A stretch of 52,119 nt of DNA, taken from positions 1 through 52,119 of the forward strand of contig JAWKMO010000014.1 of NCBI GenBank assembly GCA_041392205.1. The letters run 5' to 3'. Source of the DNA: Halomarinibacterium sp041392205 (GTDB taxonomy: Bacteria > Bacteroidota > Bacteroidia > Flavobacteriales > Flavobacteriaceae). The notes below the pieces were generated by a model. The model did not search any database and was not told the DNA's origin. It saw nothing but the letters and a program-made list of their open reading frames with translations. Below, piece after piece: positions 43,610 through 51,844 of this stretch (position 1 is the first letter of the stretch; every line of letters begins with the position of its first letter). Made by a program: the position numbers and the translations under genes.

Positions 43610-45403
43610 TTAAAGTTTACCCCGCTTGCGATCTACTTCTTTTAGTAAAATTTTTCTTAGGCGTAAATGTTTTGGGGTTACTTCCACATATTCATCTTTT
43701 TGAATATACTCCAAAGCCTCTTCCAAAGAAAACTTAATGGCAGGAACAATCTTTGCTTTGTCATCGGCACCAGAGGAACGTACGTTACTTAGCTTTTTGG
43801 TTTTAGTAACATTCACCACCATATCATCTTGACGAGAATTTTCCCCTATTACTTGTCCTTCGTAAATATCTTCTCCCGGGTCGATAAAAAAGCGTCCTCT
43901 TTCTTGTAATTTATCGATAGAATAAGGAATCGCAGTGCCATTTTCCATGGAAACCATGCTTCCATTTTGTCTTTCAGGAATACCGCCTTTTAAGGGCTGG
44001 TACTCTAAAAAACGATGGGTCATAATGGCTTCTCCGGCAGTGGCTGTAAGCAATTGATTACGCAAGCCAATAATCCCTCGGGAGGGAATTAAGAATTTAC
44101 AGATCATGCGTTCGCCTTTACCTTCCATACTGGTCATTTCTCCTTTTCGGATGGTCACCATATCGATGGCGCGACCACTCACCTCTTCCGGTAAATCGAT
44201 AGTTAATTCCTCCACCGGTTCACATTTAACACCTTCAATTTCTTTAATAATAACCTGAGGTTGTCCAATTTGAAGTTCGTACCCTTCGCGACGCATCGTT
44301 TCAATTAAAACGGAAAGATGTAGTACCCCTCTACCAAATACCATAAATTTATCGGCACTGTCTGTTGGGGTCATTCTTAGTGCAAGGTTCTTTTCTAATT
44401 CCTTTTCCAAACGCTCCTTAATGTGTCTAGAAGTTACAAATTTTCCATCTTTTCCAAAGAAAGGAGAGTCGTTAATTGTAAACAACATGCTCATCGTAGG
44501 TTCATCGATGGCGATGGTTTGCAGTCCTTCAGGATTGTCAAAATCGGCAATGGTATCACCTATTTCAAAACTTTCTAAGCCTACAATAGCACAAATATCT
44601 CCGGCTTTCACTTCGGTTACTTTTTTACGTCCCAAACCTTCAAAAATGTGAAGCTCCTTAATTCGTGATTTTGCAATCTTACCATCTCTTTTCACCAAAG
44701 AAATGGGCATATTTTCTTTTAAAATTCCTCTTTGCAAACGTCCAATGGCAATTCGCCCAGTAAAAGAAGAATAATCCAAAGAGGTGATCAACATTTGAGA
44801 GGTCCCTTCTTCCGTTTTAGGAGAAGGAATATGTTCCAATACCATATCCAAAAGGGGTTCGATATTGGAAGTTGGTTTTCTCCAATCGTCACTCATCCAG
44901 TTATGCTTTGCAGAACCGTACACGGTAGGGAAATCGAGCTGCCATTCTTCGGCACCCAATTCAAACATTAAATCGAAAACCGCTTCGTGTACCTCCTCTG
45001 GAGTACAGTTTTCTTTATCTACTTTATTAATAACCACACAAGGCTTTTTACCCAATGCAATGGCTTTTTGAAGTACGAAACGGGTTTGAGGCATAGGGCC
45101 TTCAAAAGCATCTACTAGCAACAAAACCCCGTCTGCCATGTTTAGCACACGCTCTACTTCACCACCAAAATCGGCGTGACCGGGAGTGTCGATAATATTG
45201 ATTTTAGTGTCTTTATATATTACCGAAACGTTTTTTGAGGTAATGGTAATCCCTCTTTCGCGTTCCAAATCGTTATTGTCTAGGATTAATTCGCCCGTTT
45301 TTTCGTTTTCACGAAAGAGACTACAATGGTGTAAAATTTTATCAACAAGTGTTGTTTTACCGTGGTCTACGTGGGCTATAATAGCAATGTTTTTAATGTT
45401 CAT
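43610..45403 (-). CDS. typA: Ribosome-associated GTPase TypA/BipA
   Basis: A 597-residue translational GTPase. G1 is AHVDHGKTT (residues 10-18), G2 lies in RERGITI, G3 is DTPGHADF, G4 NKVD, G5 SAK. The domain II barrel, the EF-G-like domains and the BipA-specific C-terminal domain (LTATAGEAIMTHRFLEYQPL, then HLRLRKILL) are all present. TypA helps 50S assembly under stress and cold. It stands between the polysaccharide locus and divergent kdsA and has a TACTTTTG -7 box 23 bp upstream. Confidence 0.95.
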   Translation of the reverse strand: MNIKNIAIIAHVDHGKTTLVDKILHHCSLFRENEKTGELILDNNDLERERGITITSKNVSVIYKDTKINIIDTPGHADFGGEVERVLNMADGVLLLVDAFEGPMPQTRFVLQKAIALGKKPCVVINKVDKENCTPEEVHEAVFDLMFELGAEEWQLDFPTVYGSAKHNWMSDDWRKPTSNIEPLLDMVLEHIPSPKTEEGTSQMLITSLDYSSFTGRIAIGRLQRGILKENMPISLVKRDGKIAKSRIKELHIFEGLGRKKVTEVKAGDICAIVGLESFEIGDTIADFDNPEGLQTIAIDEPTMSMLFTINDSPFFGKDGKFVTSRHIKERLEKELEKNLALRMTPTDSADKFMVFGRGVLHLSVLIETMRREGYELQIGQPQVIIKEIEGVKCEPVEELTIDLPEEVSGRAIDMVTIRKGEMTSMEGKGERMICKFLIPSRGIIGLRNQLLTATAGEAIMTHRFLEYQPLKGGIPERQNGSMVSMENGTAIPYSIDKLQERGRFFIDPGEDIYEGQVIGENSRQDDMVVNVTKTKKLSNVRSSGADDKAKIVPAIKFSLEEALEYIQKDEYVEVTPKHLRLRKILLKEVDRKRGKL

Positions 45404-45426
45404 GACTTCCCCTTTTTTAGGACGTG

Positions 45427-45434
45427 CAAAAGTA
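45427..45434 (-). promoter_or_regulatory. -7 element of typA
   Basis: TACTTTTG on the minus strand, 23 bp before the typA ATG. No -33 TTG at standard spacing. Confidence 0.45.
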
Positions 45435-45526
45435 CTGCTATTTCCTTAATATTTAGTGCATAAGTAAATTATTATTTTTGAAACGTTCTGAAAATAGAAA
45501 TAAGCTACTTCAACATTGAAAATTAG

Positions 45527-45534
45527 TATCTTTG
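45527..45534 (+). promoter_or_regulatory. -7 element of kdsA
   Basis: TATCTTTG on the plus strand, 19 bp before the kdsA ATG, an exact TAnnTTTG match. A convincing -33 is not visible. Confidence 0.5.
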
Positions 45535-45553
45535 CCACTTAAATTTATAGTAC

Positions 45554-46372
45554 ATGAAACTTGACTTGGTTCCGAAAATAAAACACACCCAATCTAATAA
45601 TTTCTTTTTATTGGCCGGTCCGTGTGCTATTGAAGGAGAAGACATGGCACTTCGCATTGCCGAAAAGATTGTTGAAATTACCCACAAACTTGAAATTCCC
45701 TACATTTTTAAAGGAAGTTTTAAAAAGGCAAACCGCAGCCGTATTGACAGTTTTACAGGAATAGGCGATGAAAAAGCACTCAAAATTCTTCGAAAAGTTT
45801 CCGAAACATTTAATGTTCCTACGGTAACCGATATTCACGAAATAAGTGATGCTACTTTGGCAGCAGAATATGTAGACGTATTACAAATACCCGCTTTCTT
45901 GGTACGCCAAACGGATTTGGTAGTAGCCGCTGCCGAAACCGGAAAAGTGGTTAACCTTAAAAAAGGACAGTTTATGAGCCCCGAAAGTATGAAACACGCG
46001 GTCACCAAAGTCACCGATTGCCAGAACGAACAGGTACTCATTACCGACCGTGGCACCATGTTTGGCTACCAAGATATGATTGTAGATTTTAGAGGCATCC
46101 CAACCATGCAACAGTATGCCCCTACCGTTTTGGATGTGACCCACAGCTTACAACAACCCAATCAAAGTGTGGGTGTTACCGGAGGACGCCCCGAAATGAT
46201 AAGCACTATCGCACGAGCTGGTATTGCAGTGGGTGTGGATGGTCTTTTTATTGAAACCCATTTTGATCCTAAAAATGCCAAAAGTGATGGGGCCAATATG
46301 TTGGATTTAAGTTTGCTTGAAAAATTATTGCAAGATTTGGTGGCAATTCGAAAAACTGTTAACGCACTTTAA
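45554..46372 (+). CDS. kdsA: 3-deoxy-8-phosphooctulonate synthase
   Basis: A 272-residue KdsA: LLAGPCAIEGEDMALRIAE at the N-terminus, FKGSFKKANRSR (PEP and arabinose-5-phosphate site), VTDIHE, LQIPAFLVRQTDL, NLKKGQFMSPE, and a C-terminal IETHFDPKNAKSDG. It condenses PEP with arabinose 5-phosphate to Kdo-8-phosphate for LPS inner core. The region reads ANRSR and GQFMSPESM. It overlaps the convergent DUF1801 gene by 14 bp. Confidence 0.95.
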   Translation: MKLDLVPKIKHTQSNNFFLLAGPCAIEGEDMALRIAEKIVEITHKLEIPYIFKGSFKKANRSRIDSFTGIGDEKALKILRKVSETFNVPTVTDIHEISDATLAAEYVDVLQIPAFLVRQTDLVVAAAETGKVVNLKKGQFMSPESMKHAVTKVTDCQNEQVLITDRGTMFGYQDMIVDFRGIPTMQQYAPTVLDVTHSLQQPNQSVGVTGGRPEMISTIARAGIAVGVDGLFIETHFDPKNAKSDGANMLDLSLLEKLLQDLVAIRKTVNAL

Positions 46373-46721
46373 AACCTTCTGCCCTAGTTCGGTAAGCTTC
46401 TGTAATACAATCCGCAAGCAATGTAGCGTCTATTTCTTCTGGGGTTCGATATCTCAAGGATTTTACACGTTTTCGATTTTCAGTAATAAGGCTTGGGTGC
46501 TTAATTAAAAAGTCGTTAGAGAGCCAAAAACAAACATCTACATAGCCTTTGGTAACATTTAAATAGCAAATAGGACAATTTTCAGAAAAGTAAAAGGGTA
46601 ATTTCCATTTAAAAAGTAGGTCAAATTTTGGTAAGGTAGCTTCCACTATTACCTGAATTTGAAGTAACATACTTTTAAAGGGTTCTGGTTTTTTTAGGAT
46701 ATAGTCTTCGGCTGGTTTCAT
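46359..46721 (-). CDS. DUF1801 (YdhG-like) protein
   Basis: A 120-residue cytoplasmic protein of the YdhG/DUF1801 family: starts PAEDYILKKPEPFKSMLLQI, then LFKWKLPFYF and a VCFWLSNDFL strand, with a Lys/Arg-rich C-terminal helix ending KVR. The family has a frataxin-like fold and unknown function. Its 3' end overlaps kdsA by 14 bp. Confidence 0.78.
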   Translation of the reverse strand: MKPAEDYILKKPEPFKSMLLQIQVIVEATLPKFDLLFKWKLPFYFSENCPICYLNVTKGYVDVCFWLSNDFLIKHPSLITENRKRVKSLRYRTPEEIDATLLADCITEAYRTRAEGFKVR

Positions 46722-46732
46722 GCTTTAAAAAT

Positions 46733-46762
46733 AAAAAAAAGGTTGCCTTTTCAAGCAACCTT
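46733..46762 (-). terminator. Orphan terminator hairpin upstream of the DUF1801 gene
   Basis: On the minus strand AAGGTTGC, an 8-nt loop and GCAACCTT run straight into a T-tract. It lies 11 bp before the DUF1801 start, yet no minus-strand gene is found upstream of it, so it may end an unseen small RNA or read-through from the opposite side. Confidence 0.7.
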
Positions 46763-47017
46763 ATTAACTAAATAACCGCACAATTAACTCCCCAGTTAAT
46801 TTTAGACAATTATTATTAGTTGAGTATTTATAAATGAAACATAAAATACATCATTTTTTCAAATATCTAAATTCTTTATTTTAAAACACACAGGGTTTTT
46901 CCTGTTTTTTTACAGGGTAAAACCCCTTTTTTTTGAGGGATAAAAACCGGTATTAAATACATTTTAGTTTTTAAATAAAATTTTTGTTAAAAAGAGTAAA
47001 AAAACAATATTAAATAA
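46763..47017. other. Intergenic region with several hairpins, no gene
   Basis: Between the DUF1801 gene and the CreD-type operon I see no open frame. Hairpins are AATTAACT-CCCC-AGTTAATT (46782-46801), then on the plus strand ACAGG-GTTTTT-CCTGT followed by seven T, and GGG-TAAAA-CCC followed by eight T within about 46886-46935. The last two look like tandem plus-strand terminators, though the only plus gene upstream, kdsA, ends 500 bp earlier. Confidence 0.5.
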
Positions 47018-47044
47018 TAACTTTGTAATTCAAAGTACTTTAAT
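47018..47044 (+). promoter_or_regulatory. Operator and promoter of the envelope operon
   Basis: TAACTTTG (47018-47025) is a -7 box. It overlaps the inverted repeat ACTTTG-TAATT-CAAAGT (47020-47036), followed by ACTTT (47037-47041), and ends 4 bp before the ATG at 47045. The same arrangement recurs at 47960-47983. A repressor bound here would cover the -7 box and start site. Confidence 0.7.
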
Positions 47045-47650
47045 ATGAATGAGCAAAATTATTTAAAAGACATTAGTGAGATTAAATATCTTATGAATCG
47101 TTCCTCACGTTTTATTTCCTTGAGCGGACTCTCGGGAATTTTTGCTGGAATGTATGCCTTAATGGGTGCTGCTATTGCCTACTTCTTCTTTTTTCCTGAA
47201 GCAGAATATGTTACACTACACAGTTGGAATTTTAAAATGCTTATTGGAATATTAATTGCCGTGGCCGTTTTAAGTATCGTTACTGCCTACCTTCTTACCA
47301 CCAGAAAAGCAAAAGCCAATAATGCCAAAATTTGGGATGACACGACCAAAAGGTTATTACTCAATTTTATGATTCCGTTGGTTACCGGGGGGATTTATAT
47401 TTTAATTAAATTGAATAGCCAACACTATGGCCTTACTGCCGCGTTAATGCTCATCTTTTATGGTCTAGCGCTCGTAAATGCTTCAAAATACACCATTGGG
47501 AATGTAAAATATTTAGGTTATGTGGAAATAATAGCTGGATTACTTTGTGCTGCCTTTCCAGGTTACGGATTCTTGTTTTGGATATTTGGATTTGGAGTAA
47601 TGCATATAATTTATGGAAGTATTATGTATTTGCAAGAAAAGAAACAATAG
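47045..47650 (+). CDS. Integral membrane protein of the CreD-type operon
   Basis: A 201-residue protein with six hydrophobic segments (about 23-48, 63-86, 104-124, 128-145, 153-172 and 175-193) after a charged N-terminus (NEQNYLKDISEIKYLMNRSS). Function unknown; homologues are known next to winged-helix regulators in flavobacteria. It is the first gene after the operator and is followed 3 bp later by the regulator. Confidence 0.7.
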   Translation: MNEQNYLKDISEIKYLMNRSSRFISLSGLSGIFAGMYALMGAAIAYFFFFPEAEYVTLHSWNFKMLIGILIAVAVLSIVTAYLLTTRKAKANNAKIWDDTTKRLLLNFMIPLVTGGIYILIKLNSQHYGLTAALMLIFYGLALVNASKYTIGNVKYLGYVEIIAGLLCAAFPGYGFLFWIFGFGVMHIIYGSIMYLQEKKQ

Positions 47651-47653
47651 ACT

Positions 47654-47944
47654 TTGGGGATTATAGAAAACATAAATAAACTTTTTGATCACCGAATACG
47701 ATTGGGGATTATGTCTATTTTAATGGTGAATGAGGAGGCCGATTTTAACCGTTTAAAAGAATTGCTCGATGTCACCGATGGAAACCTTGCTAGCCATATT
47801 AAAGCCCTGGAAAATGCCGAATATATAGCTATTGAAAAGCAGTTTATTGATCGGAAGCCTAATACTCGATATAGTGCCACTTCATTGGGAAAACGGGAGT
47901 TTAAAAAACACATTGATGCATTAGAGAAATTACTTAAAAAATAA
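47654..47944 (+). CDS. Winged-helix transcriptional regulator (MarR/ArsR-like)
   Basis: A 96-residue protein from a TTG start 3 bp after the previous stop; no ATG occurs before the conserved core. It is one winged helix: FDHRIRLGIMSILMVNEEAD, helix-turn-helix KELLDVTDGNLASHIKALE, then wing AIEKQFIDRKPNTRYSAT. This is a common Bacteroidota regulator of envelope genes, with no ligand domain visible. It is the most likely binder of the two ACTTTG-N5-CAAAGT sites flanking it. Confidence 0.82.
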   Translation: MGIIENINKLFDHRIRLGIMSILMVNEEADFNRLKELLDVTDGNLASHIKALENAEYIAIEKQFIDRKPNTRYSATSLGKREFKKHIDALEKLLKK

Positions 47945-47959
47945 AAAAAATTTAGCATT

Positions 47960-47983
47960 TAACTTTGAAATACAAAGTACTTT
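47960..47983 (+). promoter_or_regulatory. Second copy of the operator/promoter, before the Coq4-like gene
   Basis: TAACTTTG (47960-47967) overlaps ACTTTG-AAATA-CAAAGT (47962-47978), then ACTTT (47979-47983), immediately before the ATG at 47984. It matches the element at 47018-47041 in every base outside the 5-nt spacer. This gives the second half of the operon its own regulated start. Confidence 0.7.
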
Positions 47984-48487
47984 ATGAAAAAATACAGAAA
48001 AAAATGGGTTGCTTGGTTATTTGAGGTTTCTCAAAAATTTTACATCACACATTTTAAAAAAAAGAAAACTCCATGGGGAATTACCAAAAAGGAATTACTT
48101 CAATTCTCTGATGCTAGTTTTGGATTTCATTTGGGAACATTTCTCGATAGCCACGGGTTTGAATTAATCCCTAAAGTGGAACGCCATGATGCCTATCATG
48201 TACTTACCGGATATGGTACAAATGAACAAGATGAAATAGCCTTGCAATATCTATGCTTCGGAAATGGTAAAAGGAGTTTGTATGGTTATGGTGTGGTTTT
48301 AATAGGCACCATGTTACTTCCAGAATATCTACCCTACTACCTTGACTCTTACACCATCGGTAAAAAGGCAAATCATTTTCATGATTTTGATTTTTCCAAA
48401 CTACTGCATGTACCCATTAAAGAACTACAATATTCCATTTTTTCAACAGCACTTCGGTCCAAATTATTTTTAAATAAAGTAATATGA
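47984..48487 (+). CDS. Coq4-family protein
   Basis: A 167-residue protein with the Coq4 metal motif HDxxHx11E: H68-D69-A-Y-H72 and E84 (HDAYHVLTGYGTNEQDE). Coq4 in mitochondria binds zinc and acts in coenzyme Q synthesis, but flavobacteria use menaquinone, so the role here must differ. N-terminal helix (about 3-25) is basic and amphipathic. It follows the second operator and overlaps the next gene by 4 bp. Confidence 0.8.
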   Translation: MKKYRKKWVAWLFEVSQKFYITHFKKKKTPWGITKKELLQFSDASFGFHLGTFLDSHGFELIPKVERHDAYHVLTGYGTNEQDEIALQYLCFGNGKRSLYGYGVVLIGTMLLPEYLPYYLDSYTIGKKANHFHDFDFSKLLHVPIKELQYSIFSTALRSKLFLNKVI

Positions 48488-48759
48488 CATTACAAACAGC
48501 GAAACAAACGGCACTCATTTATTTTATTTTAGGAACCTTGCTTTTTTTCATTCAATGGGCATTGGGATACCTTTCAGGGGTCACATTAATTGGAATTGTA
48601 TTCCTTCTTATTGCCCTAGTCCACAATCTTACTGTTTTTATCATTTTACTGATTCAACTCATTAAAAGAAATGAACTAGAAACCTTTTTTTCATTGCTTA
48701 TTATACTCTTAAATATTCCTGTAGCCATTGGCTACGGATACCTATTATTCTTTTTTTAA
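48484..48759 (+). CDS. Small three-helix membrane protein
   Basis: A 91-residue protein with three hydrophobic segments (about 8-29, 33-57 and 67-91) joined by short charged turns. I do not recognise a family. It overlaps the Coq4-like gene by 4 bp (ATGA) and lies 19 bp before creD, so it is probably part of the same translation unit. Confidence 0.65.
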   Translation: MTLQTAKQTALIYFILGTLLFFIQWALGYLSGVTLIGIVFLLIALVHNLTVFIILLIQLIKRNELETFFSLLIILLNIPVAIGYGYLLFFF

Positions 48760-48778
48760 CCCCTTTAAACCCTTCAAA

Positions 48779-50131
48779 ATGGAACCTAAAAAACAAAAAT
48801 TTACCGGATGGCTAAAAACCTCCATCACCGCCAGAATGATTGTCGTTGGCTTTTTATTATTCGTTTTATTAATTCCGCTGGAATTTGTAAAAAACCTAAT
48901 TACAGAAAGAGCATTCCGTCAACAAGAAGTAATCCGCGAGATAAACAGTAAATGGGGGAACGAAGTTTTGCTTTCGGGCCCCATTTTAAAAATTCCTTAC
49001 AAGACCTATCGCGAAGAAAAAATCTATCTCCCGGAAACCAAGGTTTTTGAAATGAAAACCGAAGAAATCATCAACTATGCCTACCTCTTTCCGGACCAAC
49101 TGGATATTGATGCGAAAGTTATTACGAAAGCCGAACCTCTTAAAAGAAGCATTTACGAATCGGTGGTTTTTACTTCTGAAATTGAGGTGAAGGGAAATTT
49201 CCCGAAGATTGACTTAAGCAATAAGGATATACAAGCAGAAGACATAATTTGGGATAAAATTTCGGTATTAATTAAAACCTCCAATCTTAAAGGAATTCGA
49301 AACACCATTGAAGTGAATGTAGCCAATGAAACTTTGGCAATGACTCCAAAATACGCACAAGCCTACTTAAACACCATTGAAACCGAAAATATCTCTAATT
49401 TTCCGAGAGAAGTTACTGAAAACATTCCCTTTTCTTTTCATTTAAAAGTAAATGGTAGTGAAAGCCTTAAATTTATTCCTATTGGAAAAGAAACCGAGGT
49501 ACAAATGAGTTCCAACTGGCACTCTCCTAGTTTTGATGGTAATTACTTACCCGATGATGGTTCCCGCGAAATTACCAACGAAGGTTTTAAAGCCAGTTGG
49601 AAAGTACTTCAAATTAATCGCCAATTTCAGCAGCAGTTTTTTAACGAGCTTCCCGATTTGGAAGAATTTGCCTTTGGAACCAAGCTAATTATTCCTGTGG
49701 ACGAATACCAAAAAAGTGAGCGTACGGCAAAATATGGGTTCATGGTGATTGGCCTAACTTTGTTGGTTTTTCTATTAATTCAAATTGTAAGTAAAATTTA
49801 CATCCATCCTTTCCAGTATATTATGATTGGTCTAGCATTGGTGATGTTTTACACCTTATTGATTTCCATTTCTGAACACAGTTCCTTTTTTAAGGCCTAT
49901 GTTATTGCAGCGGCTTCGGTATTAGGGCTTATTACATTGTACTCCCGGGTAATCTTAAACGGATTTAAATTTCCTTTACTAATTGGTGCATCGCTAGCTT
50001 CCTTATATGGATTTATTTATGTTATTATACAATTGGAAAACTATGCCTTACTGGTAGGAAGTATAGGATTGTTTGTCATACTTGCGACCATCATGTTTGC
50101 ATCCCGAAAAATTGATTGGGGCAATGAATAA
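48779..50131 (+). CDS. creD: Inner-membrane protein CreD
   Basis: A 450-residue protein when started at 48779 (MEPKKQKFTGWLKTS); an ATG at 48728 lies inside the previous gene. It has one N-terminal helix (about 20-40), a large exported beta domain (about 45-300) and four to five C-terminal helices, as in E. coli CreD. In E. coli creD belongs to the CreBC regulon and affects envelope integrity and beta-lactam and colicin sensitivity. Here no creBC is present and the local winged-helix protein probably controls it. Confidence 0.88.
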   Translation: MEPKKQKFTGWLKTSITARMIVVGFLLFVLLIPLEFVKNLITERAFRQQEVIREINSKWGNEVLLSGPILKIPYKTYREEKIYLPETKVFEMKTEEIINYAYLFPDQLDIDAKVITKAEPLKRSIYESVVFTSEIEVKGNFPKIDLSNKDIQAEDIIWDKISVLIKTSNLKGIRNTIEVNVANETLAMTPKYAQAYLNTIETENISNFPREVTENIPFSFHLKVNGSESLKFIPIGKETEVQMSSNWHSPSFDGNYLPDDGSREITNEGFKASWKVLQINRQFQQQFFNELPDLEEFAFGTKLIIPVDEYQKSERTAKYGFMVIGLTLLVFLLIQIVSKIYIHPFQYIMIGLALVMFYTLLISISEHSSFFKAYVIAAASVLGLITLYSRVILNGFKFPLLIGASLASLYGFIYVIIQLENYALLVGSIGLFVILATIMFASRKIDWGNE

Positions 50132-50537
50132 GTTGTTAAAAGAGCCTTCTTTTTCAAGGAGAGGGAAGGCTCTCTTTACTTCAAAAATGAGTCGGTATTT
50201 CTGGATCTTTTTATTGCTTCTGGTTACTGAAATTGCTATTGCGGTATTTCATTTTCACAAGTTCATTAGGGGTTTTTTGGGAGATGTTTTGGTGATTCCC
50301 TTACTCTACTGTTTCCTGAAACTATTTTTGAAAGTTAGCAGCAAAAAGTTACTCTATGGAATCTTGATGTTTGCCTTTTTGGTAGAATTGCTTCAGCTTT
50401 TCAACTTAGCCGAACTATTGGGTTTTCAAGACGCTGTTGCAGCAATTATTTTGGGTACTCATTTTGATTTTATGGATTTAGTATCTTATTTATTGGGGAT
50501 AATACCTGTTTTAATAATTGAAAAATATTCTAACTAA
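50124..50537 (+). CDS. DUF2809 membrane protein
   Basis: From the ATG at 50124, which overlaps the creD stop by 8 bp, the protein has 137 residues; the internal Met at 50187 (MSRYFWIFLLLL) is an equally good start. Four hydrophobic segments include the family block FHFHKFIRGFLGDVLVIPLLY and GTHFDFMDLVSYLLG. DUF2809 is a small integral membrane family of unknown function. A perfect inverted repeat (50141-50149 with 50165-50173) falls between the two starts. Confidence 0.75.
   Translation: MNKLLKEPSFSRRGKALFTSKMSRYFWIFLLLLVTEIAIAVFHFHKFIRGFLGDVLVIPLLYCFLKLFLKVSSKKLLYGILMFAFLVELLQLFNLAELLGFQDAVAAIILGTHFDFMDLVSYLLGIIPVLIIEKYSN
50141..50173 (+). terminator. Possible terminator or dispersed hairpin element after creD
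   Basis: AGAGCCTTC and GAAGGCTCT are a perfect 9-bp inverted repeat with a 15-nt loop (TTTTTCAAGGAGAGG), followed by CTTTAC. No long T-tract. It may attenuate the creD transcript, and its GCCTTC...GAAGGC core resembles small elements scattered in flavobacterial genomes. Confidence 0.45.
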
Positions 50538-50538
50538 C

Positions 50539-51756
50539 CTATTCTTTTAATTCTAATACATAGCTATGTAAATACGCAAAACGTTGTGTTAATTTCCCCT
50601 CCGCATCGGTAATTTTTGCTCTTTCCAGAATACCTTGAACATCTCCATTAAAAAAAGCCGGAATTACATGTTCCAAAAACATCTCCCCAAATCCTTCACT
50701 GGCATCTTTGGGTAATTCGCAAGGCAAATTATCTACAGCCATTACCCCAATACTATTAGGAGTACCAAAAGGTACTTCACTTTCGGCTATGGGGTCATAG
50801 CCATAAAAAGGTGCTGCAATGGTTGAAGCGCGTATGGTACTAGCTATAGGACCCTCTACATCACAAGAAATATCGGATACAAAATTAATTTTGAAATTGG
50901 GACTTTTTGCATCTTCCTTTGTAAATAAATAAGGAGCCCCATTTCCGTAAAAATGGCCTGTAATAAATAGATCACTTACCTTGGCATACTTCATAAAATC
51001 ACTTTCATACCCTTCAGGATTTACATAAAAAGCATTCTTATCAAACGCACCGCCATCACTTCTTTTATTGTATTCAGTCACATCGATTAAGCAATACACA
51101 GGCTCTTCAAAATCTTCGGAAAGGTATTCCGCATCGGTTACCTCCCTAATTTTTAAATGATCTAAAATTTCCTTAGCCCCTCTGGCAACTTTGCCCGTTC
51201 CCGAAAGAATAATTTTAATATTGGGGAGTGAAATTTTATTTAATTCACTTTTTACAGCATCCAAATCCGGCAAGGATTCTACCTTTGGCAAACTATATAA
51301 AGTATCTCTTAATCCTAATCCCCTAAAACCATTGTAAGCACCTACCAATCCGGCATAATAGCCAAAACCAATCAAACGGTGGTTATGTTTATTTACAATG
51401 GTTTCGTGGTCAAAAAGTTCAATATTTTTTTCCAAAATAGCCTTCAGGAGTTTTCTATTGTGAGGCTGTTTTTTGATGGTATGACTGAAGAAAAAATATT
51501 TTTTATTTTCAATTAAAGCCGCTACTGGTACTTCTTTTACACCAAGCATCACATCGGCTTCTGAAATATCTTCCTTTACCTCAAAACCTGCGTTGCGATA
51601 GGCTTCATCGGGAAAAACTCGAATGTCTGATGCTTCTACAATAATTCTTGCCTCGGGAAATTGTTGTATGACTTCTTGACATTTTTCAGGGGAAAAAACA
51701 ACACGTCTGTCTGGCGGATTCTTTCGTTCTTTAATAATAGCAAAGGTAATGGGCAT
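50539..51756 (-). CDS. NAD(P)-dependent oxidoreductase of the saccharopine/alanine dehydrogenase type
   Basis: A 405-residue protein with an AlaDh/PNT-type N-terminal domain (FAIIKERKNPPDRRVVFSPE, then MLGVKEV) and a Rossmann domain with ILSGTGKVARGAKEIL. HHRLIGFGYYAGLVG-type residues near 125-140 belong to the lysine-forming saccharopine dehydrogenase (Lys1) lineage. Bacteroidota carry such enzymes next to ssrA; substrate not settled. It ends 1 bp from the convergent DUF2809 stop. Confidence 0.78.
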   Translation of the reverse strand: MPITFAIIKERKNPPDRRVVFSPEKCQEVIQQFPEARIIVEASDIRVFPDEAYRNAGFEVKEDISEADVMLGVKEVPVAALIENKKYFFFSHTIKKQPHNRKLLKAILEKNIELFDHETIVNKHNHRLIGFGYYAGLVGAYNGFRGLGLRDTLYSLPKVESLPDLDAVKSELNKISLPNIKIILSGTGKVARGAKEILDHLKIREVTDAEYLSEDFEEPVYCLIDVTEYNKRSDGGAFDKNAFYVNPEGYESDFMKYAKVSDLFITGHFYGNGAPYLFTKEDAKSPNFKINFVSDISCDVEGPIASTIRASTIAAPFYGYDPIAESEVPFGTPNSIGVMAVDNLPCELPKDASEGFGEMFLEHVIPAFFNGDVQGILERAKITDAEGKLTQRFAYLHSYVLELKE

Positions 51757-51789
51757 TTGGAATACTTTTTGAATATCAATTTAGGTGTG

Positions 51790-51816
51790 CAAAGATAGCT
51801 TTTTAATGTATCTTTG
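51790..51816. promoter_or_regulatory. Back-to-back promoters of the saccharopine-dehydrogenase-like gene and ssrA
   Basis: Minus strand TATCTTTG (51790-51797) reads toward the oxidoreductase gene; plus strand TATCTTTG (51809-51816) reads toward ssrA. The boxes are identical, 11 bp apart, and form GCAAAGATA-N11-TATCTTTGC, so each upstream element overlaps the other promoter. No standard -33 TTG is seen for either. Confidence 0.6.
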
Positions 51817-51844
51817 CCAGCCAAAAGTTCATTGAAAAATTACT

